DNA of 64,000 bases from a bacterium (GTDB lineage Bacteria; Cyanobacteriota; Vampirovibrionia; Gastranaerophilales; Gastranaerophilaceae). Both the position numbers and the translations under genes were made by a program. The stretch spans positions 1 through 64,000 of the forward strand of contig JAGCBH010000029.1 in the NCBI GenBank assembly GCA_017652265.1, read 5' to 3'. Shown here in pieces: positions 9,121-17,187 of this stretch (its first letter is position 1; each line of letters starts with the position of its first letter). Under the pieces are notes generated by a model. It did no database searches. It was not told where the DNA came from and worked only from the letters and a program-made list of their open reading frames with translations.

Positions 9121-10233
9121 ATGAGAAGTTTTTCTGTTGAAGAAATTACACAAATCGTAGGCGGAATGTTATCAAAATCTGAGAGTCCGTCAATTACGAG
9201 AATTGCACCTCCGCTTTTGGCGGATGAAAATTGTTTGGCTCTTGCGCTTGGTGAAGAAGAAATTGCAAATCTTTCCAAATCAAAGGCAAAAGCTGCACTT
9301 GTTCCGTTAGGTGTAAACATTGACGGTTTTACCACAATTGAAGTTGAGCGTCCGCGTCTTGCAATGATGAAATTGATAAGCTTGTTCTATGAAGAACCTA
9401 AAATTATGACCGGCAGCAGCAACATTCATCCGTCAGCAGTTATTGATGAAACCGCATCAATTGGAGAAAATGTCCAAATCGGGCCGAATGTTGTTATTTC
9501 GTCACATGCAAAAATTGGTAGCGGTACAAAAATTCTTGCAAATACATATATCGGTAATAACACCATAGTAGGTGAAAATTGCTTCTTCCACGCAGGTATT
9601 AATATCGGTGATAACATCAAATTGGGTGACAAGGTAATTCTTCATAACGGAGTTTCAATTGGTGCAGACGGTTTCAGCTTTGTTACGGAAAATCCGAACA
9701 ACATTGAACAAGCGCGTGCTGAAGGCGAAATTAAAGATCAAAAGACCGAACAGGTTATCTTTAAAATTCCCTCTATAGGCGGCGTTATTATCGGGAATAA
9801 TGTTGAAATCGGTGCCAATACAACTATTGACAGAGGAACTATTGAGAATACTGTTATCGGTGATAACACAAAAATTGACGACCAGGTTATGATAGGTCAT
9901 AACTGCCGTGTAGGTCAGGGTTGTTTAATTGTTTCCCAGGTAGGTATTGCAGGCAGCTGCGTTATAGGTGACAGAGTAGTTTTGGCAGGGCAGGCAGGTT
10001 TGGCTGATCACATCGAAATCGGAGCAGATTCAATTGTTGCCGCTAAAGCTGGTGTTACAAAGAGTTTCCCTGAAAAATCTATCGTTGTAGGTATTCCTGC
10101 TGTACCTAGAAAAGAATTTATTAAACAATTAAAAACAATGAAAGATGCTCAGGAAATTATTTCAAAATTCCGCAAATTTGAACCTATGCTGAATGATTTT
10201 CAGATGGATATGAAGGAAACGGCTAAGATATAG
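9121..10233 (+). CDS. lpxD: UDP-3-O-acylglucosamine N-acyltransferase
   Basis: Third step of lipid A synthesis: transfers a 3-hydroxyacyl chain from acyl carrier protein to the glucosamine nitrogen. The 370-residue protein has the LpxD N-terminal uridine-binding domain (1-100), then a long left-handed beta-helix of hexapeptide repeats (for example [11 protein letters not shown] and [10 protein letters not shown]), and a C-terminal helix. The histidines in [13 protein letters not shown] and MIGHNCR correspond to the catalytic region. Slightly longer than the E. coli enzyme. It starts 5 bp after rfaE2 and its stop shares a base with the GTG start of lpxC. Confidence 0.95.
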   Translation: MRSFSVEEITQIVGGMLSKSESPSITRIAPPLLADENCLALALGEEEIANLSKSKAKAALVPLGVNIDGFTTIEVERPRLAMMKLISLFYEEPKIMTGSSNIHPSAVIDETASIGENVQIGPNVVISSHAKIGSGTKILANTYIGNNTIVGENCFFHAGINIGDNIKLGDKVILHNGVSIGADGFSFVTENPNNIEQARAEGEIKDQKTEQVIFKIPSIGGVIIGNNVEIGANTTIDRGTIENTVIGDNTKIDDQVMIGHNCRVGQGCLIVSQVGIAGSCVIGDRVVLAGQAGLADHIEIGADSIVAAKAGVTKSFPEKSIVVGIPAVPRKEFIKQLKTMKDAQEIISKFRKFEPMLNDFQMDMKETAKI

Positions 10234-11057
10234 TGCAAATTGTAACTTTAAAAAATGAAGTTGAGATAACAGGCAACGGCTTAATGAAAAATAAGCCGTG
10301 CCGTGTTGTTTTGAAACCGTCAAATGAGGGAAAAATCAGGTACTTTGTAAAAGATTATGCTCCTTTTGAGGCTTCGGTTGATAATGTTATTTCCACTGAC
10401 CATTGTGTAACTTTAGGCAGCGGAAGGGCACACGCAGTTCTGGAAGAACACTTGTCTGCTGCGCTTGCTCTCAGCGAAATTAATTCAGTTGATATTTATA
10501 CTGACAATGATGAAATTCCTATTTTAGACGGAAGCTCAAAAATATGGTGTGAACTTTTTAAATCGGCGGGAATTGATAAACCACTTCTTTATAAGCCTGA
10601 TTATTATACGGTAAAAGAGCCGGTTTTCTACTTGAACGGCAAGACAAGTCTTGTTATTATACCTGAAAGCGAACTTTTTATATCTTATGCGGTAAATTAT
10701 GACCACAAAGATTTAAAAAATCGCTGGGTAAACATTGATTTTAATCATCTTGATGAAATCAGAGATGCAAGAACTTTCGGATACTACAAAGAACTTAAAA
10801 AATATCAGATGCTTGGGTTTGCTCATGGTGTAACAAGAGATAATACTGTAGGTATGCTTGATGACGGCGGTTATACAACAGAATTGAGATCGGAATATGA
10901 ACCTGTTAAACATAAGATCCTTGATTTAATCGGGGATTTTTACCTGACAGGTGTAAATCCTTTACACATGAAAGCTCAGATATTAGTCAAAGAAGCAGGC
11001 CACGCGGTTCATATTAAAGCGGCAAAAGTATTGAAAGATAAATTGATTAAACTATAA
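10233..11057 (+). CDS. lpxC: UDP-3-O-acyl-N-acetylglucosamine deacetylase
   Basis: The zinc-dependent committed step of lipid A synthesis. The 274-residue product contains LEEHLSAALAL (zinc-binding His) and the HKILDLIGDFYLTG motif (second zinc His and Asp), plus the general-base region near HMKAQILVKEAGH. Translation starts at GTG, overlapping the lpxD stop by one base, so it is coupled. Slightly shorter than the roughly 300-residue enterobacterial enzyme. It belongs to the lpxD-lpxC-fabZ order common in diderm bacteria. Confidence 0.95.
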   Translation: MQIVTLKNEVEITGNGLMKNKPCRVVLKPSNEGKIRYFVKDYAPFEASVDNVISTDHCVTLGSGRAHAVLEEHLSAALALSEINSVDIYTDNDEIPILDGSSKIWCELFKSAGIDKPLLYKPDYYTVKEPVFYLNGKTSLVIIPESELFISYAVNYDHKDLKNRWVNIDFNHLDEIRDARTFGYYKELKKYQMLGFAHGVTRDNTVGMLDDGGYTTELRSEYEPVKHKILDLIGDFYLTGVNPLHMKAQILVKEAGHAVHIKAAKVLKDKLIKL

Positions 11058-11067
11058 GGAGAGAATT

Positions 11068-11511
11068 ATGGCAGATGAGCAAGTATTGAATTTTGATACC
11101 GTTGAAATTATGAAGATGATACCTCACAGGTATCCGTTTCTGCTTGTTGATAGAATTACGGAATGTGTACCGGGAAAATATTCAAAGGGATATAAAAATC
11201 TCACAATGAACGAAGAATTTTTCCAGGGGCATTTCCCTGATAATCCGATAATGCCCGGTGTTCTGCAGCTAGAAGCGATGGCTCAATGTTCTGCACCTAT
11301 ATTAATGACTTTGCCTCAATTTCAGGGTAAACTTGCGCTTTTTGCGGGTATGGAAAATGTAAGATTTAAAAATATTGTTCGTCCCGGTGACAGACTTGAT
11401 ATGGAAATTGAATTGTTAAAGCTTAAAGGTCCTATCGGAAAATCTCACGCTATCGGAAAAGTCAATGGCGTTGTTGTTGTTGAAGCTGATATGACTGTTT
11501 GCATGAAGTAA
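11068..11511 (+). CDS. fabZ: 3-hydroxyacyl-[acyl-carrier-protein] dehydratase
   Basis: Dehydrates 3-hydroxyacyl-ACP in fatty-acid elongation and competes with lipid A synthesis for the same precursors. The 147-residue hot-dog protein shows HRYPFLLVDRI and the catalytic GHFPDNPIMPGVLQLEAMAQ region (His and Glu). RBS AAGGAGAG is well placed. It ends the lipid A run; lpxA, which often follows, is not present, and the next gene is rfbF about 120 bp away. Confidence 0.95.
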   Translation: MADEQVLNFDTVEIMKMIPHRYPFLLVDRITECVPGKYSKGYKNLTMNEEFFQGHFPDNPIMPGVLQLEAMAQCSAPILMTLPQFQGKLALFAGMENVRFKNIVRPGDRLDMEIELLKLKGPIGKSHAIGKVNGVVVVEADMTVCMK

Positions 11512-11631
11512 TATTCTGCCCGTTTGAGATTAAGTAAATGTTATAATATATCTTAATATATAAAAGACTTAAGCTGTAGTTTATGGTAAAATATCCCATT
11601 ATAACTAAGAAAAAAGGAGAATTTGCGAAAT

Positions 11632-12432
11632 ATGAAAGTAGTTATCCTTGCAGGCGGTTTGGGAACGAGACTATCTGAAGAAACCAAATTATTGCCAAAA
11701 CCTATGGTTGAAATAGGCGGAAAACCAATTTTATGGCACATTATGAAGATATACTCCTATTATGGCTTTAATGATTTTGTAATCTTAACTGGTTACAAAT
11801 CTCACGTTATAAAAGATTATTTTGTGCACTATTATCAGCAGTATTCTGATATTACAGTTGATATGGCTAATAATTCCGTTGAAATTCACCGTATACAGAC
11901 TGAACCTTGGAAAGTTACAATTTTGTATACAGGTCAGGATACTATGACAGGCGGAAGAATTAAAAAAGCGCAGGAATATATTGGTAATGAACCATTTATG
12001 CTAACGTACGGTGACGGTGTTGCTGACATCAATATAAATGAGCTTCTTAAATCTCATAAAGAATCTGGTAAATCTATCACAATGACAGCAGTTCAACCTT
12101 CAGGCCGTTTTGGGGCACTTGTTATACGCGATGACAATGTTATTACATCCTTCATGGAAAAACCGAAAGGTGATGAATCTTGGATTAACGGCGGATTTTT
12201 CGTTTGCGAACCTGAAGTATTTGATTATATTCCGTCAGGTGACGATGTTATTTTTGAACGTGCACCGTTAGAAAATCTTGCTCACGACAGGAAACTGAAC
12301 GCATATAAACACTATGGTTTTTGGAAGCCGATGGATACTTTACGTGAGAAAAACGAATTAACCGAGTTATGGATGTCGGACAAAGCTCCTTGGGCACTTT
12401 GGTTAAATAATAAAGAGGTGTTGCATGTTTAA
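11632..12432 (+). CDS. rfbF: Glucose-1-phosphate cytidylyltransferase
   Basis: Makes CDP-glucose from CTP and glucose-1-phosphate, the first step of CDP-3,6-dideoxyhexose pathways. The 266-residue protein has the nucleotidyltransferase signature LAGGLGTRLSEET and KPMVEIGGKPILWHIM, plus YGDGVADININELL for metal and sugar binding and the C-terminal FWKPMDTLREKNEL. A TTG three codons upstream is possible, but the family start MKVVILAGG fits the ATG at 11632. The spacing to GGAG is longer than usual. Its end overlaps rfbG by 8 bp. Confidence 0.93.
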   Translation: MKVVILAGGLGTRLSEETKLLPKPMVEIGGKPILWHIMKIYSYYGFNDFVILTGYKSHVIKDYFVHYYQQYSDITVDMANNSVEIHRIQTEPWKVTILYTGQDTMTGGRIKKAQEYIGNEPFMLTYGDGVADININELLKSHKESGKSITMTAVQPSGRFGALVIRDDNVITSFMEKPKGDESWINGGFFVCEPEVFDYIPSGDDVIFERAPLENLAHDRKLNAYKHYGFWKPMDTLREKNELTELWMSDKAPWALWLNNKEVLHV

Positions 12433-13510
12433 TGATTTTTATAAAGGAAAACGTGTTCTTATTACAGGACATACAGGCTTTAAGGGCTCGTGGCTGGTTT
12501 TGTGGCTTAAATCACTTGGCGCTGAAGTTTTGGGGTATTCTTTAGAGCCAAATACAAACCCATCTATGTTTGAAGAGTTAGAAATATATTCACATTGTCG
12601 TAATGAATTTGCGGACATTTTGGATGAAAAAAAATTAAAAGAGGCGTTTGATGTTTTTCAGCCTGAAATAGTTTTTCACCTTGCGGCACAACCGCTTGTT
12701 AGGCGTTCTTATTTGGAACCAGTTTTAACATATAAAACTAATGTCATTGGTACATTGAACGTTCTTGAAGCCGCGCGAAATTGTGGCAGTGTAAAGGCCT
12801 TTGTTAACGTAACAACAGACAAATGCTATGAGAACTGTGAAAGTAATCACGCATATAGCGAAAATGAACCTATGGGCGGATACGATATGTATTCATCATC
12901 AAAAGGATGTGTTGAAATTATGTCGTCTTCATACAGGCGTTCATTCCTGCAGGAAGAAAATTCTATGGCTATGGTTACCGCCCGTGCGGGAAACGTTATT
13001 GGCGGCGGAGATTGGGCTGATGACAGACTTATTCCTGATTGCATAAAAGCAATAAATAATGGTGTAGATATTGAACTCAGGTATCCTGATTCTGTTCGCC
13101 CTTGGCAGTATGTTTTAGAACCTTTGTCGGGGTATTTACTATTAGGCCAAAAGTTGTATGAAAACGGAAACGAATTTGCTCAAAGTTTTAACTTTGGCCC
13201 TGACACTGATAAAGTGCTTACCGTATATGACATAGCTCAAACTGTTTGCCATTTGTACGGTAAAGGAAATGTTACTGTTAACAAGGAAAATTCTTTACAC
13301 GAAGCAGGACTATTGACACTGAATATAGAAAAAGCAAAAAGAGTTTTAGGCTGGACGCCGACATATTCCGTTAGCAAGGCATTATCAAAATCAGTTGAAT
13401 GGTACAAGCATTTTTTTGATAAAGATACAAATATGTATGAATTTACGCTAAGTCAGATAAAAGAGTATGAGGAAAGTATATTGTGGAACAGGAATTACGC
13501 AATAAGGTAA
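12425..13510 (+). CDS. rfbG: CDP-glucose 4,6-dehydratase
   Basis: Converts CDP-glucose to CDP-4-keto-6-deoxyglucose using bound NAD. The 361-residue short-chain dehydrogenase has the Rossmann motif ITGHTGFKGSW (GxxGxxG), a catalytic Thr in VTTDKCYEN, and YSSSKGCVEIM (YxxxK). RPWQYVLEPLSGYL and the RARAGNVIGGGDW-like segment (here TARAGNVIGGGDW) are typical of RfbG. The RBS AGAGGTG lies inside the end of rfbF, and its 3' end overlaps rfbH by 28 bp, so the three genes are translationally coupled. Confidence 0.95.
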   Translation: MFNDFYKGKRVLITGHTGFKGSWLVLWLKSLGAEVLGYSLEPNTNPSMFEELEIYSHCRNEFADILDEKKLKEAFDVFQPEIVFHLAAQPLVRRSYLEPVLTYKTNVIGTLNVLEAARNCGSVKAFVNVTTDKCYENCESNHAYSENEPMGGYDMYSSSKGCVEIMSSSYRRSFLQEENSMAMVTARAGNVIGGGDWADDRLIPDCIKAINNGVDIELRYPDSVRPWQYVLEPLSGYLLLGQKLYENGNEFAQSFNFGPDTDKVLTVYDIAQTVCHLYGKGNVTVNKENSLHEAGLLTLNIEKAKRVLGWTPTYSVSKALSKSVEWYKHFFDKDTNMYEFTLSQIKEYEESILWNRNYAIR

Positions 13511-14850
13511 AAGACGCGGCAAGAGAATATTATAAAGCGGTTTACGGAAATAAACGTGAATTTGATTATATCCCGCCAAGCGGAAAACTTTTAGGCGAAG
13601 ACGAATTAATGAATATGATAGATGCTTCCCTAGATATGTGGCTTACTGCGGGCAGATTTAATCAGGAATTTGAGAAAAAATTTGCTCAGTATTTGTGTGT
13701 AAAATATGCGCTTTCAACAAATTCAGGTTCTAGCGCAAACTTATTGGCATTATCCGCTTTAACTTCGCATAAATTGGGCGATAAACGGCTTAAAAAAGGT
13801 GATGAGGTTATTACCGTTGCTGCTGCTTTTCCGACAACCGTAAACCCGATTATTCAAAACGGACTTGTTCCTGTCTTTGTTGACTGCGAAATTGGTACTT
13901 ATAATATTGATGCCGACAAAATTGAAGAGGCAATTTCTTCTAAAACAAAAGCAATTTTTATTGCTCATACTCTTGGTAACAGTTATGATTTGGATAAAGT
14001 TATGGAAATTGCCCGCAAATACAAATTATGGGTTATTGAGGACAGTTGTGATGCGCTGGGTGGTGAATATAACGGCAAAAAAATTGGTACAATAGGACAT
14101 ATAGGAACCTTTAGTTTTTATCCGGCTCATCATTTAACAATGGGTGAGGGTGGCGCTGTTGTAACAAACGATCCGCAATTATATAAAATAATTATGTCAT
14201 TTAGGGACTGGGGACGTGACTGTTGCTGCCCGCCTGGACGTGACGGTGTTTGCGGAAAAAGATTTACTCAACAGCTTGGAAATCTTCCTTTTGGGTATGA
14301 TCATAAATACACATATTCTCATCTTGGATACAATTTAAAAATTACTGACTGGCAGGCCGCTTTAGGGTGCTCCCAAATTGATAAACTTGATGGATTTCTT
14401 GAAATTCGCCGTCATAATGCTGAATTGTTAACTGAAAAACTGTGTGATTTAAGAGATTATTTGATTTTACCTGTTATAAAGGACGGTGTAAAGCCATCCT
14501 GGTTTGGCTATTTGATTTCAGTTAAAGAAAGTGTACCATTTTCAAAACAAGAAATGGTTGAGTACCTGGAAAGCCATGGTATCGGTACGCGTCAGTTATT
14601 TGCAGGTAATATATTAAGGCAACCAATGTTTGTGTGCGATGAACAAATACAATTCAGAATAGGCAATTCTCCTCTTTTGAATTCAAAAGATCTTGATGAA
14701 AATTTGTATTCAAAGCTACCAAATACTGAATTTATTATGAGGAATACTTTCTGGGTAGGTACATTCCCGGCTTTGGGTGAAAGTGAAATCAGCCGAATTG
14801 CTGACACTATACATGCGTGTGTAAGTGAAAAAGCGGGAGCCTTTGCATAA
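13483..14850 (+). CDS. rfbH: CDP-4-keto-6-deoxyglucose-3-dehydrase (E1)
   Basis: A pyridoxamine-phosphate, iron-sulfur enzyme that removes the C3 hydroxyl of CDP-4-keto-6-deoxyglucose. The 455-residue protein has the aminotransferase fold, but the catalytic Lys is replaced by His in FYPAHHLTMGEGGAV, a hallmark of E1 dehydrases. The [2Fe-2S] cysteines are in WGRDCCCPPGRDGVCGKRF. The start is GTG, inside rfbG, with a TGAGGA RBS. E1 normally needs a flavin/iron-sulfur reductase (E3, RfbI/AscD), and none is visible in this window, so the partner must be elsewhere or different. Confidence 0.94.
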   Translation: MEQELRNKVKDAAREYYKAVYGNKREFDYIPPSGKLLGEDELMNMIDASLDMWLTAGRFNQEFEKKFAQYLCVKYALSTNSGSSANLLALSALTSHKLGDKRLKKGDEVITVAAAFPTTVNPIIQNGLVPVFVDCEIGTYNIDADKIEEAISSKTKAIFIAHTLGNSYDLDKVMEIARKYKLWVIEDSCDALGGEYNGKKIGTIGHIGTFSFYPAHHLTMGEGGAVVTNDPQLYKIIMSFRDWGRDCCCPPGRDGVCGKRFTQQLGNLPFGYDHKYTYSHLGYNLKITDWQAALGCSQIDKLDGFLEIRRHNAELLTEKLCDLRDYLILPVIKDGVKPSWFGYLISVKESVPFSKQEMVEYLESHGIGTRQLFAGNILRQPMFVCDEQIQFRIGNSPLLNSKDLDENLYSKLPNTEFIMRNTFWVGTFPALGESEISRIADTIHACVSEKAGAFA

Positions 14851-15701
14851 TGAATATATTGTTGACAGGTTCCGGCGGTTTTATCGGTAAAAATATTAAA
14901 AACAGTATAAACAATAAGTATAATTTGCTTACACCACGCTCTTATGAATTGAATTTGTGTGATAAAACCGCGGTAAATAATTATTTTTCCGATAACAAAA
15001 TTGATTTTATAATCCATTGCGCATCAACAGGCGGAGCCAAAGGAATTGATGATCCCGTTGATACAATTGAAACAAATGTTTCTATGGTTAATAATCTTTT
15101 AAAATATAAAAATGATAGTACAAAAGTTATGCTTTTCGGCTCAGGTGCAATGTATAATAAATCAAGAAATCTCCATAAAGTAAAAGAATCTGAAATAGGT
15201 AAATACATTCCTAAAGATTTATACGGACAGTCAAAAGTTAAAATATCAGAAATTACGCGCAGTCGTGATGATGTTTTATGCCTGAATATTTTTGGCTGTT
15301 ACGGTTACGGTGAAAAAGAAAGCCGTTTCCCAAGTTATGCGGTTAATCAAAACCTGAATCATCAGACGATTTTTATTAATCAAAATGTCGTTTTTGATTA
15401 TTTATTCGTGGAAGACATGGTTAAAATTGTTGAATATTTTATTGAAAATCAATGGCAGGACAGTGTGATAAATATAACACCGCAAATTAGTGTAAGTTTA
15501 TTGGAAATTGCGCAAACTGTTAATGAGATTTCTGATTTTAAAAGTGAAATTATCGTTAAAAATCCTGTTATGAATTATGAATATACCGGAGATAATTCAC
15601 TTTTAATGAAAAACATTCCGTCATTTAGTTTTACGGATATAAAAGACGGTATTAAAAAATTATATGATTACAATAGAAATTTTGTTGCTATAATGTCGTA
15701 A
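14850..15701 (+). CDS. NAD-dependent epimerase/dehydratase, probable nucleotide-sugar reductase
   Basis: A 283-residue short-chain dehydrogenase with GSGGFIGKNI (GxxGxxG) at the N-terminus and YGQSKVKISEI (YxxxK) around 125. Sequence style resembles the reductases that finish CDP-3,6-dideoxysugars (abequose, paratose, tyvelose and yersiniose branches) and GDP-fucose synthase. A 4-keto reductase acting after rfbFGH is the simplest role; reducing a branched acetyl group, as YerF does, is an alternative. Its ATG overlaps the rfbH stop by one base, and the aldolase gene follows after 12 bp. Confidence 0.8.
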   Translation: MNILLTGSGGFIGKNIKNSINNKYNLLTPRSYELNLCDKTAVNNYFSDNKIDFIIHCASTGGAKGIDDPVDTIETNVSMVNNLLKYKNDSTKVMLFGSGAMYNKSRNLHKVKESEIGKYIPKDLYGQSKVKISEITRSRDDVLCLNIFGCYGYGEKESRFPSYAVNQNLNHQTIFINQNVVFDYLFVEDMVKIVEYFIENQWQDSVINITPQISVSLLEIAQTVNEISDFKSEIIVKNPVMNYEYTGDNSLLMKNIPSFSFTDIKDGIKKLYDYNRNFVAIMS

Positions 15702-15713
15702 AGAGGAAAAATT

Positions 15714-16526
15714 ATGAATACACTGGAAAAGAAAATGGTTAATACGCTGATTGATTTGAGAGAAAATCATGATGTTGTTAGTGTTAAAGCGGAATTTGAA
15801 GCGGAAGGAACACGACTTGAAGAGGCATTACGCTTAAAAGAGGTTGTAACGAAAGCCAATCTTGATCTGACAATTAAAATAGGCGGTTGTGAAGCGATAA
15901 AAGATATGTATGACGCAAGAACAATAGGTGTCAGCGCTATTGTTGCACCTATGATAGAAACGCCTTATGCTCTTAAGAAATATGTTCAGGCAGCAAAATT
16001 TGTATTTCCTGATGAAGAACGACAAGATCTTAAATTTTTGGTTAATATTGAAACGATAACGGGATTTGCAAATATTAACGAGATGATGACTTCAGAACCG
16101 TTTTCTGAAATCAACGGTATAGTTTTGGGCAGGGTTGATATGACCGGCTCTATGGGACTTACACGTGAAGACATTAATTGCGATAAAATTCTGGAAATTG
16201 CAAAATCGCTTTCTGCTAAAATGCAGTCATCAAATAAAGATATGGTTATCGGCGGCGGAGTTTCGGCTCATTCACTACCGTTTTTTAAGCAGTTACCTTA
16301 TTTATCAAGATTTGAAACTAGAAAAATTATTTTTGATGCTCAAAAAGCACTTAAAAATCCTGATGCAGGAAACGGTATACTAAAGGCAGTCGGATTTGAA
16401 CTTATGTGGTTGAGAAATAAGCGTGAATTTTACGGAATGATTTATAAAGAGGATGAAGCAAGACTTCAAATGCTTGAGGCTCGTTATAAAAAATTAATTG
16501 AAGAAGCAGGTGGAGTTTATGCTTAG
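15714..16526 (+). CDS. HpcH/HpaI aldolase/citrate-lyase-like protein
   Basis: A 270-residue TIM-barrel protein of the HpcH/HpaI/CitE class, which form or cleave C-C bonds with pyruvate or acyl-CoA using a divalent metal. Family features include the metal-binding Glu in VNIETITGFANI and the following LGRVDMTGSMGL. Placement between a nucleotide-sugar reductase, a phosphatase and a thiamine-diphosphate enzyme is unusual and suggests it makes or breaks a carbon branch on a sugar or sugar precursor. Substrate cannot be deduced. RBS GAGG lies at the reductase stop, and its end overlaps the HAD gene by 8 bp. Confidence 0.8.
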   Translation: MNTLEKKMVNTLIDLRENHDVVSVKAEFEAEGTRLEEALRLKEVVTKANLDLTIKIGGCEAIKDMYDARTIGVSAIVAPMIETPYALKKYVQAAKFVFPDEERQDLKFLVNIETITGFANINEMMTSEPFSEINGIVLGRVDMTGSMGLTREDINCDKILEIAKSLSAKMQSSNKDMVIGGGVSAHSLPFFKQLPYLSRFETRKIIFDAQKALKNPDAGNGILKAVGFELMWLRNKREFYGMIYKEDEARLQMLEARYKKLIEEAGGVYA

Positions 16527-17187
16527 TAAATTTGATAATTGCATATTTGATCTTGACGGAACTATAGTAAATTCATCACCGGAGGTTTTAAAATGTTTTA
16601 AAGAAGCATTTATAAAAGCAGGATGTGAAGTTGTGGAAAGCAGATTTACTTCTGACGTTATCGGGCCTCCTTTAAAAGAAATTATTGAAAATCTTGCATT
16701 TAATATTAATGACGAAAATAAAATTGCGGAAATTATTTCAAATTTTAGACAAATTTATGATTATGACACCAACGACATAAGCACTGTTTTTGATGGAATG
16801 TATGAATTGTTAACCGAACTGAAAAAATCAGGTAAAAAACTCTTTATAGCCACATTTAAGCCGACTATACCTACAATGCGGCTTCTGGAACATTTAAAAC
16901 TTGATATGTTTGATGATATTTATACTATTGATAAGTTCGGTCAGCCTATATCAAAGGCAGAAATGATAGAAGATATAGTATCAAAATATAAATTGTCAAA
17001 GTATAAAACTGTTATGATAGGTGATGCCTCCGGTGATGTTATTGCGGCAAGTGAGGCAGGAATAACAGGAATAGGTGTTCTTTGGGGCTATGGAACGGAT
17101 AAATCTTATTTGATTAAAAATTCGGATTATGTTGTTAGTAATGCAGGGGAATTATTATGTCAAAAATTAAATTGTCCGACTACATAG
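16519..17187 (+). CDS. HAD-superfamily hydrolase, probable phosphatase
   Basis: A 222-residue haloacid dehalogenase-type phosphatase, closest in style to phosphoglycolate phosphatase (subfamily IA). Motif I is FDLDGTIVNSSPEV (nucleophile Asp and second Asp), motif III is the Lys region PISKAEMIEDIV, and motif IV is MIGDASGDVIAASEAG. I chose the ATG at 16519 because it has an AGGTGGAG RBS and leads straight into motif I. It overlaps the aldolase by 8 bp and the thiamine-diphosphate enzyme by 31 bp, so all are co-translated. A sugar-phosphate or ketoacid-phosphate substrate is likely. Confidence 0.85.
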   Translation: MLSKFDNCIFDLDGTIVNSSPEVLKCFKEAFIKAGCEVVESRFTSDVIGPPLKEIIENLAFNINDENKIAEIISNFRQIYDYDTNDISTVFDGMYELLTELKKSGKKLFIATFKPTIPTMRLLEHLKLDMFDDIYTIDKFGQPISKAEMIEDIVSKYKLSKYKTVMIGDASGDVIAASEAGITGIGVLWGYGTDKSYLIKNSDYVVSNAGELLCQKLNCPTT

